Below, in pieces: positions 1 through 10,270 of a stretch of 64,000 bases of DNA. The notes below the pieces were generated by a model, which saw nothing but the letters and a program-made list of their open reading frames with translations, ran no database searches and had not been told where the DNA came from. This stretch comes from Sulfuricurvum sp. (GTDB lineage: Bacteria > Campylobacterota > Campylobacteria > Campylobacterales > Sulfurimonadaceae). A program made the position numbers and the translations under genes. The stretch is taken from assembly GCA_024637295.1 (NCBI GenBank), contig JAGXFL010000009.1, positions 112,105 to 176,104 of the forward strand, read 5' to 3'. Position 1 is the first letter of the stretch. Each line of letters starts with the position of its first letter.

Positions 1-638
1 TTTTTAGCGATCTCATTAGCCATACGGTTGGTACTGTATAGCGCATCGGAGATATTTGCAGGACGATGTCCGTAGGAAGAACGAATACCGATAAATAGAA
101 GTGCCGCGATAGGCAATAGTAATAACATACGGCGCCACAGCGGAGTGCGAATGGCGGACTCAAGGTTTAGTGGTGAATAGCGTAGAAATCCCCATGCCAT
201 AACAGCGAGCATAGCGAGTGCTGCTAGCAATTGTAAAGGATATTGTTTGAGTATCATCGAAGTGACCTCTTTGGGATACTTCAGATACTCCACAAAAAGA
301 TAGTTAGGGCGTACATCGTATTGAGCGACAAACGGGAAGGTGGCATTTTCAACGTATAGCGCAATAAGTAAATAGACTAAGATATAGCCGCTTATAATTT
401 TGCTGGTGATTTTGGCAAATATTTGCGGGGTAATGGTTAAAAACAGTGCCGGGAGTATGAGGATATAGGAAGTCGTCATCGTGTCCAGTTTGAGCCCGTA
501 AACAAAAGAGAGCAATGAATATGCAAAGGTCATATCGCTTAGACGATCCATGTACGAAATATACAAGCCTAGTCGTCCAAGAAAGAAGAGGAAAATAAAA
601 AGAAGATAGATTTTAAAGAGTTCTTTGAAAACGAGCAT
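1..638 (-). CDS. LTA synthase/sulfatase-family membrane protein, N-terminal part (runs off window start)
   Basis: Reverse strand opens at ATG 638 (MLVFKELFKIYLLFIFLFFLGRLGLYISYMDRLSD...); hydrophobic helices then RPNYLFVEYLKYPKEV; no stop before position 1. Confidence 0.65.
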   Translation of the reverse strand, partial: MLVFKELFKIYLLFIFLFFLGRLGLYISYMDRLSDMTFAYSLLSFVYGLKLDTMTTSYILILPALFLTITPQIFAKITSKIISGYILVYLLIALYVENATFPFVAQYDVRPNYLFVEYLKYPKEVTSMILKQYPLQLLAALAMLAVMAWGFLRYSPLNLESAIRTPLWRRMLLLLPIAALLFIGIRSSYGHRPANISDALYSTNRMANEIAK

Positions 639-757
639 AGAAGATTGTCCTTGATAAAAGTTGCGAAATTATGGCATAAGTACGGATAATAAAACGTTAC
701 GCTTAGTTAATAGTGGAGTCGATATAATTTCGTCATTATTTTACAAGAGAGTCTTTA

Positions 758-2356
758 ATGTCATTTTTTGAAAAACCATTTCACCCTCGAACGATAGTCT
801 TGGCTGTTTCTACTTTTTTAGTCCTGTTTACAAATGGATCTTTTTTCAGACATGTGATCGATACGTATGGGTTGACTTGGTCGATGGCTCCCATGATTGT
901 TTCACTTGGAATCGTTCTCATAGCGGTTTTGGTGATTGTATTTACATTGGTTAGTTCACGGTATCTTCTCAAACCGTGTTTGATTGCTGTTTTACTTATT
1001 TCCTCGTTGACTGCCTATTTTATGAATACCTATGACATTATCGTTGACAAGCTGATGATTCAAAATATTTTAGAGACCAATTTGCATGAATCGTTTGATC
1101 TGCTTAGTATTCAGCAGGTGCTTTATTTTCTCATCTTAGGGGTGGTACCATCAATAGTGGTCTATCTTATGAAGATTAAGCCTATGAGGGTTAAGAGAGC
1201 TTTATTGGAAGGGATTGAAAGTATTGTTATCGCTTTGATTGTTGGTGTGGTACTTATTTTTGCCTTTAGTAAGTTCTATACCTCTTTTTTTAGAGAGCAC
1301 TCACCATTGCGGTCGTACACTAATCCTGCCAATTATCTTTATGCGATCGGTGAGCATGTGCATGATTTTTTTGTAAATCCTGTGACAGGATTGAAAATCA
1401 TAGGAGCGGATGCTAAAGTCAAGGAAACAAATGAACCTAGAAAATTAGTGATACTTGTGGTCGGGGAAGCGGTACGTGCCGATCATTTCTCTCTTAACCC
1501 GTACGTAAGAGAAACAACACCATTACTCAAAAAAGAAGATGTCATTAATTTCTCCCAATTTACCTCCAGTGGAACGGAAACGGCAGTTTCAGTACCGTGT
1601 ATGTTCTCATGTTACGGGAGAGAAGCGTATGATCGAGATATTGCACAGCACACGGAAAACGTACTGGATGTATTAAAACATGCCGGAGCTAATATTTTGT
1701 GGCGGGACAATAACTCTGATTCCAAAGGGGTGGCAGATAGGTTACCGTATGAAGATTATAAGATTCCCGAGAACAACACGATGTGCGATGATGGTGAATG
1801 TAGAGATGAAGGGATGCTTGTAGGTTTGCAGGAGTACATCAATGCTCATCCCAAAGGGGATATTGTGATCGTCTTGCATCAAATGGGTAATCATGGGCCT
1901 GCGTATTACAAACGGTATCCAAAGGCTTTTGAAAAATACACTCCGGTGTGTAAGACCAATCAGTTAGAGCAATGTTCTCAAGCCGAAATCACCAATGCCT
2001 ATGATAATGCGATCCTTTATACGGATTATTTTCTCTCAAAAACGATAGGGTTACTCAAAGAGAATGATAAAAAGTTTAAAACAGCGATGTTTTATCTCAG
2101 TGATCATGGGGAATCGTTAGGGGAAAAAGGGCTTTATCTTCATGGTTTTCCCTATGCTATCGCTCCGGATGCTCAAAAGCATGTACCAGCGGTCATGTGG
2201 TTTGGTAAACAATTCAAGGTGAATAAAACGGTATTAAAGCAGCGTTCATCACAACCGTATACCCACGATTATCTTTTTCATACGATGCTGGGAATGATGG
2301 AGGTGAACACATCTGTATATCATCCTGAGATGGATATTTTGCAGGGTGCGCACTAG
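758..2356 (+). CDS. eptA: Phosphoethanolamine transferase (EptA/YhjW-type, sulfatase fold)
   Basis: N-terminal TM helices; LVILVVGEAVRADHFSLNPYVRETTPLL, SSGTETAVSVPCMFS, YLSDHGESLGEKGLYLHG. Confidence 0.9.
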   Translation: MSFFEKPFHPRTIVLAVSTFLVLFTNGSFFRHVIDTYGLTWSMAPMIVSLGIVLIAVLVIVFTLVSSRYLLKPCLIAVLLISSLTAYFMNTYDIIVDKLMIQNILETNLHESFDLLSIQQVLYFLILGVVPSIVVYLMKIKPMRVKRALLEGIESIVIALIVGVVLIFAFSKFYTSFFREHSPLRSYTNPANYLYAIGEHVHDFFVNPVTGLKIIGADAKVKETNEPRKLVILVVGEAVRADHFSLNPYVRETTPLLKKEDVINFSQFTSSGTETAVSVPCMFSCYGREAYDRDIAQHTENVLDVLKHAGANILWRDNNSDSKGVADRLPYEDYKIPENNTMCDDGECRDEGMLVGLQEYINAHPKGDIVIVLHQMGNHGPAYYKRYPKAFEKYTPVCKTNQLEQCSQAEITNAYDNAILYTDYFLSKTIGLLKENDKKFKTAMFYLSDHGESLGEKGLYLHGFPYAIAPDAQKHVPAVMWFGKQFKVNKTVLKQRSSQPYTHDYLFHTMLGMMEVNTSVYHPEMDILQGAH

Positions 2357-2402
2357 ATGGTTAACTTTTTGTTGGTATAGTACGCATTTTTAGGAGGTAA
2401 GC

Positions 2403-3752
2403 GTGAAAATCATTGCATTATCAGTATTGTGCATTGTATCGTTACAAGCAGCCGACCGTCTTGATACTTGGGTTAAAGAGGGATCGGTTCACGGAAATAT
2501 TAGATATTACTATATCGATACGGCAAAAGAGGGCAATCAGCCAATAACATCGCAACATGCTAATGCAATTGGCGGTCAGCTCGGATACGTAACCGGTTCA
2601 TTGTATGGATTGAAACTAGGTGCGACGTTAATGACCACTAACCCATTTGCTATTCCTAATAATCCTGCCAATGTGGACACCTCTGTTATCGGACGAGATA
2701 ACGGGGTTAGACTGGATAATGGAAATTCAAACGGTGTCCATTCAGATGACGGATTTACGATTTTGGGTGAAGTGTACGGGCAATACAATCGTGACAATTA
2801 TGAGCTTTGGTACGGACGTAAAGTATTTGAAAGCCCATTGATCGATGCCAAAGACGTACGTATGATTCCTAGCAGTATTGAGGGGGGAATAGCAAGTCTT
2901 AAACTGACTCCAGAGGTTCAGCTATCGGCTGGGTACATCGATAAGTTCAAGCAGCGCACGAGTGATCGTTTTACGGATATTGTTGTGCACGCTCTTGGGT
3001 CAGATACGCGCGCAATCACGGGGCATGACAGTGGATATGTTGTACCGGTATCGGTAAGTTATAAAAATGCTTCTGTCTCGACACGTCTGTACGATTACTA
3101 CGTTCCTGACTTTATTAATTCTATATACGCAGACGCAATGTTTACGAACAAACTCGATGATGGCATCTCGTATTCAGCATCGGTACAAGCAATGGTGCAA
3201 GAGTCGATCGGTCATGCTGATGATTATCTTGCTTCTCATGCAAGTACCTATGGGGGAAAGATCAATACACAGGAAGTCGGAGCAAAACTTAGCATGACGT
3301 ATGCTCAGAGTACATTCATAGCAGCATGGACGCATGTGTTCAGTAACAGCGGTGACCATGACTCATTGGTTGTTCCATGGGATGGGACACCCTTGTTTAC
3401 GAATATGCTTACAGCCAACAGCCTCTTTATGTCCAATTATGGAAAAGGGTTAACGAGTGATACCGCATATATAGGGGGGACAACGGGACTTAAGGTAGGG
3501 GTAAATCAAAAACTTGATTTCACGGGAATTAAAGGGATGACTACAGGATTATCCTATGCTCATTACGCCAACGACCGTTTTGCCAACAATGAAAATGATG
3601 TTAATGGAGAACTAGTTTATGGTATAGGTGATCTTTCATTGGCTCTCAAAGGGATTTGGACAACACATAACACTGCTGCATCGGCGACAAATGTTATTAC
3701 GCAAAATGACCACTTCACGCAATACCGCGTTATCGCAAACTACAAATTTTAA
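2403..3752 (+). CDS. OprD-like outer membrane porin (Campylobacterota type)
   Basis: Signal peptide, VHGNIRYYYIDT start, beta-barrel pattern, C-terminal aromatic YRVIANYKF. Confidence 0.75.
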   Translation: MKIIALSVLCIVSLQAADRLDTWVKEGSVHGNIRYYYIDTAKEGNQPITSQHANAIGGQLGYVTGSLYGLKLGATLMTTNPFAIPNNPANVDTSVIGRDNGVRLDNGNSNGVHSDDGFTILGEVYGQYNRDNYELWYGRKVFESPLIDAKDVRMIPSSIEGGIASLKLTPEVQLSAGYIDKFKQRTSDRFTDIVVHALGSDTRAITGHDSGYVVPVSVSYKNASVSTRLYDYYVPDFINSIYADAMFTNKLDDGISYSASVQAMVQESIGHADDYLASHASTYGGKINTQEVGAKLSMTYAQSTFIAAWTHVFSNSGDHDSLVVPWDGTPLFTNMLTANSLFMSNYGKGLTSDTAYIGGTTGLKVGVNQKLDFTGIKGMTTGLSYAHYANDRFANNENDVNGELVYGIGDLSLALKGIWTTHNTAASATNVITQNDHFTQYRVIANYKF

Positions 3753-3764
3753 AAAGGTATAGAA

Positions 3765-4490
3765 ATGATAAAAACACTCTTAGCTTTCAGTACAGCAGTG
3801 CTTTTTTTAACAACAGCAGGATATGGAGAAGAGGAGCATCCGACTCATTGGGATTATGAGACTCACGGCCCATCATGTTGGGGTGAATTTGCACAAGAAT
3901 GTCAAAAGGGGCATTTGCAGTCTCCGATTAATATTGAAAGTCACAAGAGTGTTCCTTTGAAAGGTTCATTGAGCTTGAAAATGAATGAAGATATACATAC
4001 TACGGCTGATGTTGTTGACAATGGGCATGCTATTCAAGTAAATGTTAAAAATGGCGGAAAGCTGATTCTTGATGGTCGTGAATACACGCTGGTACAGTTT
4101 CATTTTCACGGGCATAGTGAACATACTATTGATGGCAAACAATATGCATTGGAAGGGCATTTGGTCCATAAAAGTGCAGATGGACATCTAGCAGTTGTCG
4201 GTATTATGTTTAATGAGGGTAAAAACAATCCGGTATTGGACAATGTATTAGGAGGAATCGGTAGAACGATCCGCATCGATCCTCAGGATTTACTGCCGAA
4301 TGATAAAAAACACTATTATCATTATATCGGTTCGTTGACAACGCCTCCATGCACCGAAGGGGTCCAATGGTATGTTCTAAAAGCACCTATGACTGCTTCA
4401 AAAGATCAAATTGCAGATATGCGAGCCCATTATGATCACAATTTTCGTCCAGTTCAGCCGGCAAGCTCTATAAAGCTTGAATCTAAATAA
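3765..4490 (+). CDS. cah: Periplasmic alpha-type carbonic anhydrase
   Basis: Signal peptide; HWDYETHGPSCWGE, QSPINI, QFHFHGHSEHTIDGKQYALEGHLVH, GSLTTPPCTEGVQW. Confidence 0.93.
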   Translation: MIKTLLAFSTAVLFLTTAGYGEEEHPTHWDYETHGPSCWGEFAQECQKGHLQSPINIESHKSVPLKGSLSLKMNEDIHTTADVVDNGHAIQVNVKNGGKLILDGREYTLVQFHFHGHSEHTIDGKQYALEGHLVHKSADGHLAVVGIMFNEGKNNPVLDNVLGGIGRTIRIDPQDLLPNDKKHYYHYIGSLTTPPCTEGVQWYVLKAPMTASKDQIADMRAHYDHNFRPVQPASSIKLESK

Positions 4491-4517
4491 ATGGTATAAT
4501 CTCTTCCAAAAACTGGG

Positions 4518-6023
4518 ATGAGATTGAAATACTTTTTTCTTTTACTGCAAAGTGTCTGGCTTCTCGCCTCGACGCTTCATCTGAGTACTTCGTCTAATCC
4601 TGCACGCCTAAATCCATTGATTGCTACAGATTCTGCGAGTTCATCCATTAGCGGGTTTTTATTTAATGCTTTGGTTAAATACGATGATAGCGGTCAAAAG
4701 ATCATTGGTGACTTGGCGCAGTCATATCGTTTTATTACTCCCACATTGATCGAATTCAAACTGCGACAAGGGGTTAAATGGCACGATGGCAAGCCCTTTA
4801 CAGCCAAGGACGTTGTGTTTACGTATGATTTGATACGTTCTCCTAAGACCATTACCCCGTATGCAACCGATTTTCGTGTCGTCAAAGAGGTCAAAGCGTT
4901 AGATGATTATACGGTTCGTGTCACCTATGAAAAGCCCTATTTCAAAGCATTGGAAATTTGGATGATGGGGATTGTTCCTCGTCATATCCTCCAAAATGAT
5001 AGAGACATAATGGGTTCACAGTTCAATACTCACCCCATAGGTACCGGTCCCTATATTCTTAAAAAGCTTGAATTTTCTAAACAAATTGTGCTGGAAGCCA
5101 ATCCGGTTTATTTTGAGCACCGTCCAAAAATTGATAGAATCGTCTTTCACGTGATTGCCGATCCGATGACCCGTTTTTTGATGCTCAAAAATGGGGAGAT
5201 CGATATAGACGGATTGGATTCGATGCAGTATGAACGACAGCTCAAGGCGGATTTTCATAAAAAATTTGCCACTGTAGAGCTTGCATCCCATAGTTATACC
5301 TATTTGGGATTCAATCTGAGATTGAAAAAGTTTCAAGATCCTAGGGTGCGTGAAGCACTTTCGCTTGCGATAGATCGTCAGGCGCTCATCGATCTGTTGT
5401 TTTTAAATCACGGGAAGATATGTACGGGTCCTTTTTTACCGGGGAGTAAAGGGTTTAATGACCAAATAAAAGCACCAATACGTAATGTTGCACGGGCTCG
5501 TGCATTACTTAAAAGTGCCGGATACGATTCTGCCCACCCATTGTCTTTTGAGATCGCAACCTCAAATTCCAATGTAATACGCCCCTATGCTGCGGAGATC
5601 ATGCAACGCCAGTTATTGGAGGTTGGAGTAAAAGTAACACTCAAAGTAATGGAGTGGCAGGCATTTTTAAACACGGTGGTGATGCCTAAAAAGTTCGAGA
5701 CGGTTCTTTTGGGGTGGGGGCTGTCGTTAACGCCTGATCCGTACATGATCTGGCACAGCGACGGTGATGTCCCAGGTGGGTTTAATATGATAGGGTATCA
5801 TTCAAAAGTGACTGATAAATTGATTGAAGCAATGGAAGATTCGACAGAGCCTGAAAAAATAACCGCGCTTCAACGCCGTATTTTTGCGCAAATCGTTACC
5901 GATAATCCGTATCTTTTTTTAGTGATACCCAATGATCTGAATGTATATAACAGAAAAATAAAAGGGGTAAAGCCCAGCATAAACGGTATTTGGGAACATT
6001 ATATAGATTGGGAGAAAAAGTGA
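4518..6023 (+). CDS. ABC transporter substrate-binding protein, peptide/nickel family (SBP_bac_5)
   Basis: LRQGVKWHDGKPFTAKDVVFTYDLIRSP, REALSLAIDRQALIDLL, GTGPYILK. Confidence 0.88.
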   Translation: MRLKYFFLLLQSVWLLASTLHLSTSSNPARLNPLIATDSASSSISGFLFNALVKYDDSGQKIIGDLAQSYRFITPTLIEFKLRQGVKWHDGKPFTAKDVVFTYDLIRSPKTITPYATDFRVVKEVKALDDYTVRVTYEKPYFKALEIWMMGIVPRHILQNDRDIMGSQFNTHPIGTGPYILKKLEFSKQIVLEANPVYFEHRPKIDRIVFHVIADPMTRFLMLKNGEIDIDGLDSMQYERQLKADFHKKFATVELASHSYTYLGFNLRLKKFQDPRVREALSLAIDRQALIDLLFLNHGKICTGPFLPGSKGFNDQIKAPIRNVARARALLKSAGYDSAHPLSFEIATSNSNVIRPYAAEIMQRQLLEVGVKVTLKVMEWQAFLNTVVMPKKFETVLLGWGLSLTPDPYMIWHSDGDVPGGFNMIGYHSKVTDKLIEAMEDSTEPEKITALQRRIFAQIVTDNPYLFLVIPNDLNVYNRKIKGVKPSINGIWEHYIDWEKK

Positions 6024-6670
6024 AAAAGATAGTATTGTTTGATTTGGATGGGACGCTGATTGATTCAACGGAAGCCATTTTAGAAAGTTTTTACCATTCG
6101 CTTGATATGTTAAATCATACCCATGAATTGGATGATGCGGCTATTAAGGCATTGATCGGTCATCCATTGGATGTGATGTTTACACGTTTAGGATGCGAAA
6201 CAGATAAGATCGATGCGCATGTATCGGCGTATAAAGAGCATTATAGGATCATTTCAAGAGCTAAGACATTTTTATTGCCATATTCTATAGAAGCGATCGA
6301 AGAGGCATCTAAAGAGGCGCGATTAGGGATTGTAACGACAAAAACGGCACACTATTCCAGAGAGTTGATGGAACATTTTGGGCTTATGCACTATTTTGAA
6401 GTTTTAATCGGACATGAGAATGTCCAGAACCATAAACCACATCCCGATCCCATTCACAAAGCTTTAGAGGAGATGAATCACCTTTCAGAAGATGTGTGGA
6501 TGATCGGTGATACACGTCTTGATTTGGAAGCATCTCAGCGTGCTGGAATTGATGCTGTTGGCGTCTTAAGTGGGTATGATAATTTTGAACAATTATCAAC
6601 ATTCAATTTTATTATAAAAGATAACTCATTGGAAGCGGTCCGTTATATCATAAAAGAGGGGATAAAGTAA
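6020..6670 (+). CDS. HAD-family hydrolase (phosphoglycolate phosphatase-like)
   Basis: GTG start overlapping previous stop; VLFDLDGTLIDSTEAI, GIVTTKT, MIGDTRLDLEASQRAGIDAVGV. Confidence 0.88.
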   Translation: MKKIVLFDLDGTLIDSTEAILESFYHSLDMLNHTHELDDAAIKALIGHPLDVMFTRLGCETDKIDAHVSAYKEHYRIISRAKTFLLPYSIEAIEEASKEARLGIVTTKTAHYSRELMEHFGLMHYFEVLIGHENVQNHKPHPDPIHKALEEMNHLSEDVWMIGDTRLDLEASQRAGIDAVGVLSGYDNFEQLSTFNFIIKDNSLEAVRYIIKEGIK

Positions 6671-6789
6671 CACTGAACCCTTGGTTTTCAAGCTGCTAAA
6701 AAGTGAAAAGCTACATTTAAGAGCAACTTTCATAGAATACACGTATTGATAAATTTCAACTTTATATTTAAAGCAAGAGGGAGAAGGTC

Positions 6790-7347
6790 ATGCTCGAAAT
6801 TAGATGGCATAGTCGTGCTGGACAAGGTGCTGTTACTGGCGCAAAAGGTTTGGCAGACGTAGTATCTACCACCGGTAAGCATGTTCAGGCATTTGCATTT
6901 TACGGATCTGCAAAGCGTGGGGCTGCAATGACAGCATACAACCGTGTAGATGACAAGATGATTATGAATCATGAAAAGTTTATGGCCCCAGACTATGTTT
7001 TGGTAATTGACCCGGCATTGGTATATATTGCAGACTTTACGGCAAATGAAAAAGAAAGTACAGTTTACATCATCACAACACATATGACTACTGCAGAGCT
7101 TATTGCTTCACAGCCGAAGCTTGAGGGAAAGAAAGTATTCACCGTTGATTGTATTAAAATTTCGCAAGAGACAATCGGAAAAGCGATCCCTAATACACCA
7201 ATGCTTGGTGCATTGATGAAGGTCTCGGGTATGTATGAGATGGATTTCTTTAAAGAAAACATGATTCGTGTATTGAAAAAGTTACCTCAAAAAATCATTG
7301 ACGCCAACATGATCGCGATTCAACGCGCTTATGATGAAGTAAAGTAA
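6790..7347 (+). CDS. porG: Pyruvate:ferredoxin oxidoreductase gamma subunit
   Basis: MLEIRWHSRAGQGAVTGAKGLADV; first gene of a gamma-delta-alpha-beta cluster. Confidence 0.92.
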   Translation: MLEIRWHSRAGQGAVTGAKGLADVVSTTGKHVQAFAFYGSAKRGAAMTAYNRVDDKMIMNHEKFMAPDYVLVIDPALVYIADFTANEKESTVYIITTHMTTAELIASQPKLEGKKVFTVDCIKISQETIGKAIPNTPMLGALMKVSGMYEMDFFKENMIRVLKKLPQKIIDANMIAIQRAYDEVK

Positions 7348-7357
7348 GGAGCCTAGA

Positions 7358-7774
7358 GTGGAAAAAGCAGGATGGGACGGGTTTGAAATCGGCGCTATGC
7401 TTCGCACGTTTGATGGAGCAATACAAAATATTGCAACCACATTGCCGGAGGACAGAGCGTATTCACAGTCAAGTTCATTTACCGCGAGTGTAGCGGATTG
7501 GCGTATTGAAAAGCCTTTGTTTAACAAAGATTATTGTATTGATTGCCAGTTTTGCTGGGTTTACTGCCCTGATATGTCAATCATTGCACGCGATAAAAAG
7601 ATGGTCGGTATCGATTTTGATCACTGTAAGGGATGCGGGATTTGTGTGGAAGTATGTCCTACTAATCCAAAATCACTCTTGATGTTCCCTGAACAAAAAG
7701 ATGAAGATATGGCGCTAGCTGAGTGGCCTAAAAAAGAGAAAAAAGAAACAGAAACACAAGCAGAGGAAGAGTAA
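7358..7774 (+). CDS. porD: Pyruvate:ferredoxin oxidoreductase delta subunit (2x 4Fe-4S)
   Basis: CIDCQFCWVYCP and CKGCGICVEVCP ferredoxin motifs. Confidence 0.92.
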   Translation: MEKAGWDGFEIGAMLRTFDGAIQNIATTLPEDRAYSQSSSFTASVADWRIEKPLFNKDYCIDCQFCWVYCPDMSIIARDKKMVGIDFDHCKGCGICVEVCPTNPKSLLMFPEQKDEDMALAEWPKKEKKETETQAEEE

Positions 7775-8994
7775 TGGCTGATACGATGGAATTACGAGAC
7801 ATTGAAGTCTGGGACGGGAATATGGCGGCAAGCCAAGCGCTTCGCCAAGTTCAAGTTGACGTTGTTGCCGCATATCCGATTACACCATCAACTCCAATTG
7901 TTGAAAATTATGGAAATTTTACGGCAAACGGTTATGTAGACGGTGAGTTTGTGATGGTTGAATCTGAGCACGCTGCAATGTCCGGTTGTATCGGTGCATC
8001 TGCTGCTGGTGGACGTGTTGCTACTGCTACATCTTCTCAAGGTTTCGCATTGATGGTTGAAACCTTGTATTCAGCATCAGGTATGCGTCTTCCAATCATC
8101 CTTAACGTTGTAAATCGTGCAATCGGTGCACCATTGAACGTTAATGGTGACCACTCAGATATGTATTTGGGACGTGACAGCGGATGGATTCAATTCGATG
8201 CGTATTGTCCGCAAGATGCGTATGATCTTAACTTTATTGCCTTTAAAGTTGCAGAAGATCATGACGTACGACTACCTGCTATGGTTCACCAAGACGGATT
8301 CATGACGTCTCATACGGCACAAGGTGTTAAAACCATGACGGATGAAGAGGGATTCGCTTTTGTCGGTGAGTTCCAACCAATGAATGATATGCTTGATCTT
8401 GATCATCCGGTTACTCACGGGGTTCAAACGGAAGAAGATTGGCACTTTGAGCACAAAGCACGTCAACAGCATGCACTTATGACAGCAGCACTTCCAAAAA
8501 TTCAAGAGGCATTTGATGCGTTTGAAAAATACACAGGGCGCAAATACAATCTTGTAGAAACGCACATGGTAGACGATGCTGAGATGGTTGTTGTTTGTAT
8601 GGGTACTTCTGTAGAAACTGCTATGGAAGTTGTTGATGAACTTCGTGCAAAAGGGATGAAAGTGGGCGTTGTCGGTATACGTGTATTCCGTCCTTGGCCA
8701 TTAGAGCAGCTTGCAGAGGTGCTTAAGAACGTTAAAGCAATCGCTGCATTGGATCGTTCAAGCCCACACGGAACTGTCGGTATGCTTTACAATGAGATCG
8801 CAGGATCATTATTTAATACGGATACAAAAGCTGTTTTGACCAATTATATTTACGGTCTTGGTGGACGTGACTTGACGAAAGTTCACTTGGTTGGTATTTT
8901 CAATGACCTAAAAGCAAATATGGATGCAGGTAAACCTACAACTGCCTTGCAACAGTACATCGGTCTTCGCGGACCGAAACTTTCGTTTTTCTAA
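7774..8994 (+). CDS. porA: Pyruvate:ferredoxin oxidoreductase alpha subunit
   Basis: AYPITPSTPIVE, ESEHAAMSGCIGASAAGGRVATATSSQGFALM. Confidence 0.95.
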   Translation: MADTMELRDIEVWDGNMAASQALRQVQVDVVAAYPITPSTPIVENYGNFTANGYVDGEFVMVESEHAAMSGCIGASAAGGRVATATSSQGFALMVETLYSASGMRLPIILNVVNRAIGAPLNVNGDHSDMYLGRDSGWIQFDAYCPQDAYDLNFIAFKVAEDHDVRLPAMVHQDGFMTSHTAQGVKTMTDEEGFAFVGEFQPMNDMLDLDHPVTHGVQTEEDWHFEHKARQQHALMTAALPKIQEAFDAFEKYTGRKYNLVETHMVDDAEMVVVCMGTSVETAMEVVDELRAKGMKVGVVGIRVFRPWPLEQLAEVLKNVKAIAALDRSSPHGTVGMLYNEIAGSLFNTDTKAVLTNYIYGLGGRDLTKVHLVGIFNDLKANMDAGKPTTALQQYIGLRGPKLSFF

Positions 8995-9004
8995 GGAGTA
9001 GAAC

Positions 9005-9961
9005 GTGTCAGAAATCAAAAAGATTAAAAATCTAAAAGAGTTTTCAACCTCTTCAGACCGTTTTGAAGGTGCAAACCTTCTTTGCCCTGGTTGTGCGCAC
9101 TCGATCATCGTTCGTGAAGTATTGAATGCTACGAATGATGATTTGATCCTTGCAGCATCAACGGGTTGTTTGGAAGTATGTACGGCGGTTTATCCCTATA
9201 CTTCATGGGATGCATCGTGGATTCACATCGGTTTTGAGAATGGATCGACTGCGGTTGCCGGTGCGGAAGCAATGTATAAAGCACTGAAAAATAAAGGTCG
9301 TCTTAAGCAGCCTGATCGAAAGCCTAAGTTTGTTGCTTTTGGTGGAGACGGTGCTACTTACGATATCGGATTCCAGTGGATTTCGGGTTGTTTCGAGCGC
9401 GGACATGATATGATGTACGTATGTCTGGATAACGAAGTGTATGCAAATACAGGTGGACAACGTTCATCTTCAACTCCGATCGGTTCGTCTACGACTACAG
9501 CACCTGCTGGTCGAACAAGCTACGGTGAGAAAAAGAATAAAAAAGACATGCTTGCGATTATGGCAGCACATGGTGCTCCATACGTAGCACAAGTTTCTCC
9601 AAGTAAATGGAAAGACATGGTCGCAAAAATCCAAAAAGGGTTTGCCGCTGAGGGCCCGGTTTTCATCAATGCAATCTCTCCATGTACGACTGAGTGGAAA
9701 TTTGCACCGGAAGATACAATTGCGATTACCGATTTGGCAACCGATTCATTGGTCTTCCCATTGTATGAAATCATTGACGGAACGGAACTTAACATTACGT
9801 ACCGTCCGAAAAATATTATTCCTGTTCGTGATTATCTTGGGGCTCAAGGGCGTTTTAAACACCTGTTCACCAAACAATACGAATACCTTATTGATGAGTG
9901 GCAAACACGTGTCGATGCAAAATGGGAACAACTTCAACGTCGTGAAGAGGCAAGAGTTTAA
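9005..9961 (+). CDS. porB: Pyruvate:ferredoxin oxidoreductase beta subunit (TPP-binding)
   Basis: LCPGCAHSIIVREV, GGDGATYDIGFQWISGCFERGHDMMYVCLDNEVYANTGGQRSSSTP. Confidence 0.95.
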   Translation: MSEIKKIKNLKEFSTSSDRFEGANLLCPGCAHSIIVREVLNATNDDLILAASTGCLEVCTAVYPYTSWDASWIHIGFENGSTAVAGAEAMYKALKNKGRLKQPDRKPKFVAFGGDGATYDIGFQWISGCFERGHDMMYVCLDNEVYANTGGQRSSSTPIGSSTTTAPAGRTSYGEKKNKKDMLAIMAAHGAPYVAQVSPSKWKDMVAKIQKGFAAEGPVFINAISPCTTEWKFAPEDTIAITDLATDSLVFPLYEIIDGTELNITYRPKNIIPVRDYLGAQGRFKHLFTKQYEYLIDEWQTRVDAKWEQLQRREEARV

Positions 9962-10066
9962 CTCTTACCTTCCCACCACACTTTTTTCTTTCTCCTTCTT
10001 CGTTTCTTCCCTGTTTTATGGAACTTTCTTTGCTTTATTCAGATACTTTATTATCATGGAATTATT

Positions 10067-10270
10067 ATGTATCGAATGACCTATAACAATACGGGAATCA
10101 GTGGATGTTCAGCCCGAGGAATCGCAAAACGTGAAAGCCAAGAAGAACTCTTGGCGCTGGCAGAAGAGCTAAAAGACTCTATCTCTAATATCCATATTGA
10201 AAAAGTGGATGATACTACACTCAAGCAGGTGCCATTAGACTTATTTGCAAATATGAAAAAACTCAAATGA
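10067..10270 (+). CDS. Small hypothetical protein (67 aa)
   Basis: Stop overlaps the lsrK-like start by 4 nt (ATGA), suggesting translational coupling; no recognised domain. Confidence 0.6.
   Translation: MYRMTYNNTGISGCSARGIAKRESQEELLALAEELKDSISNIHIEKVDDTTLKQVPLDLFANMKKLK

Noticed and set aside
781-972. Antisense 63-aa ORF within eptA
   Set aside because: Lies wholly inside a strongly supported CDS; no motif. The same applies to most short antisense ORFs in the track (e.g. 2576-2797, 3966-4187, 8272-8565, 10490-10684, 11226-11534, 40051-40545, 46136-46636, 54974-55300).
9642-10079. 145-aa plus-strand ORF overlapping porB
   Set aside because: Alternate frame of porB running into the intergenic region; no plausible domain, porB is clear.
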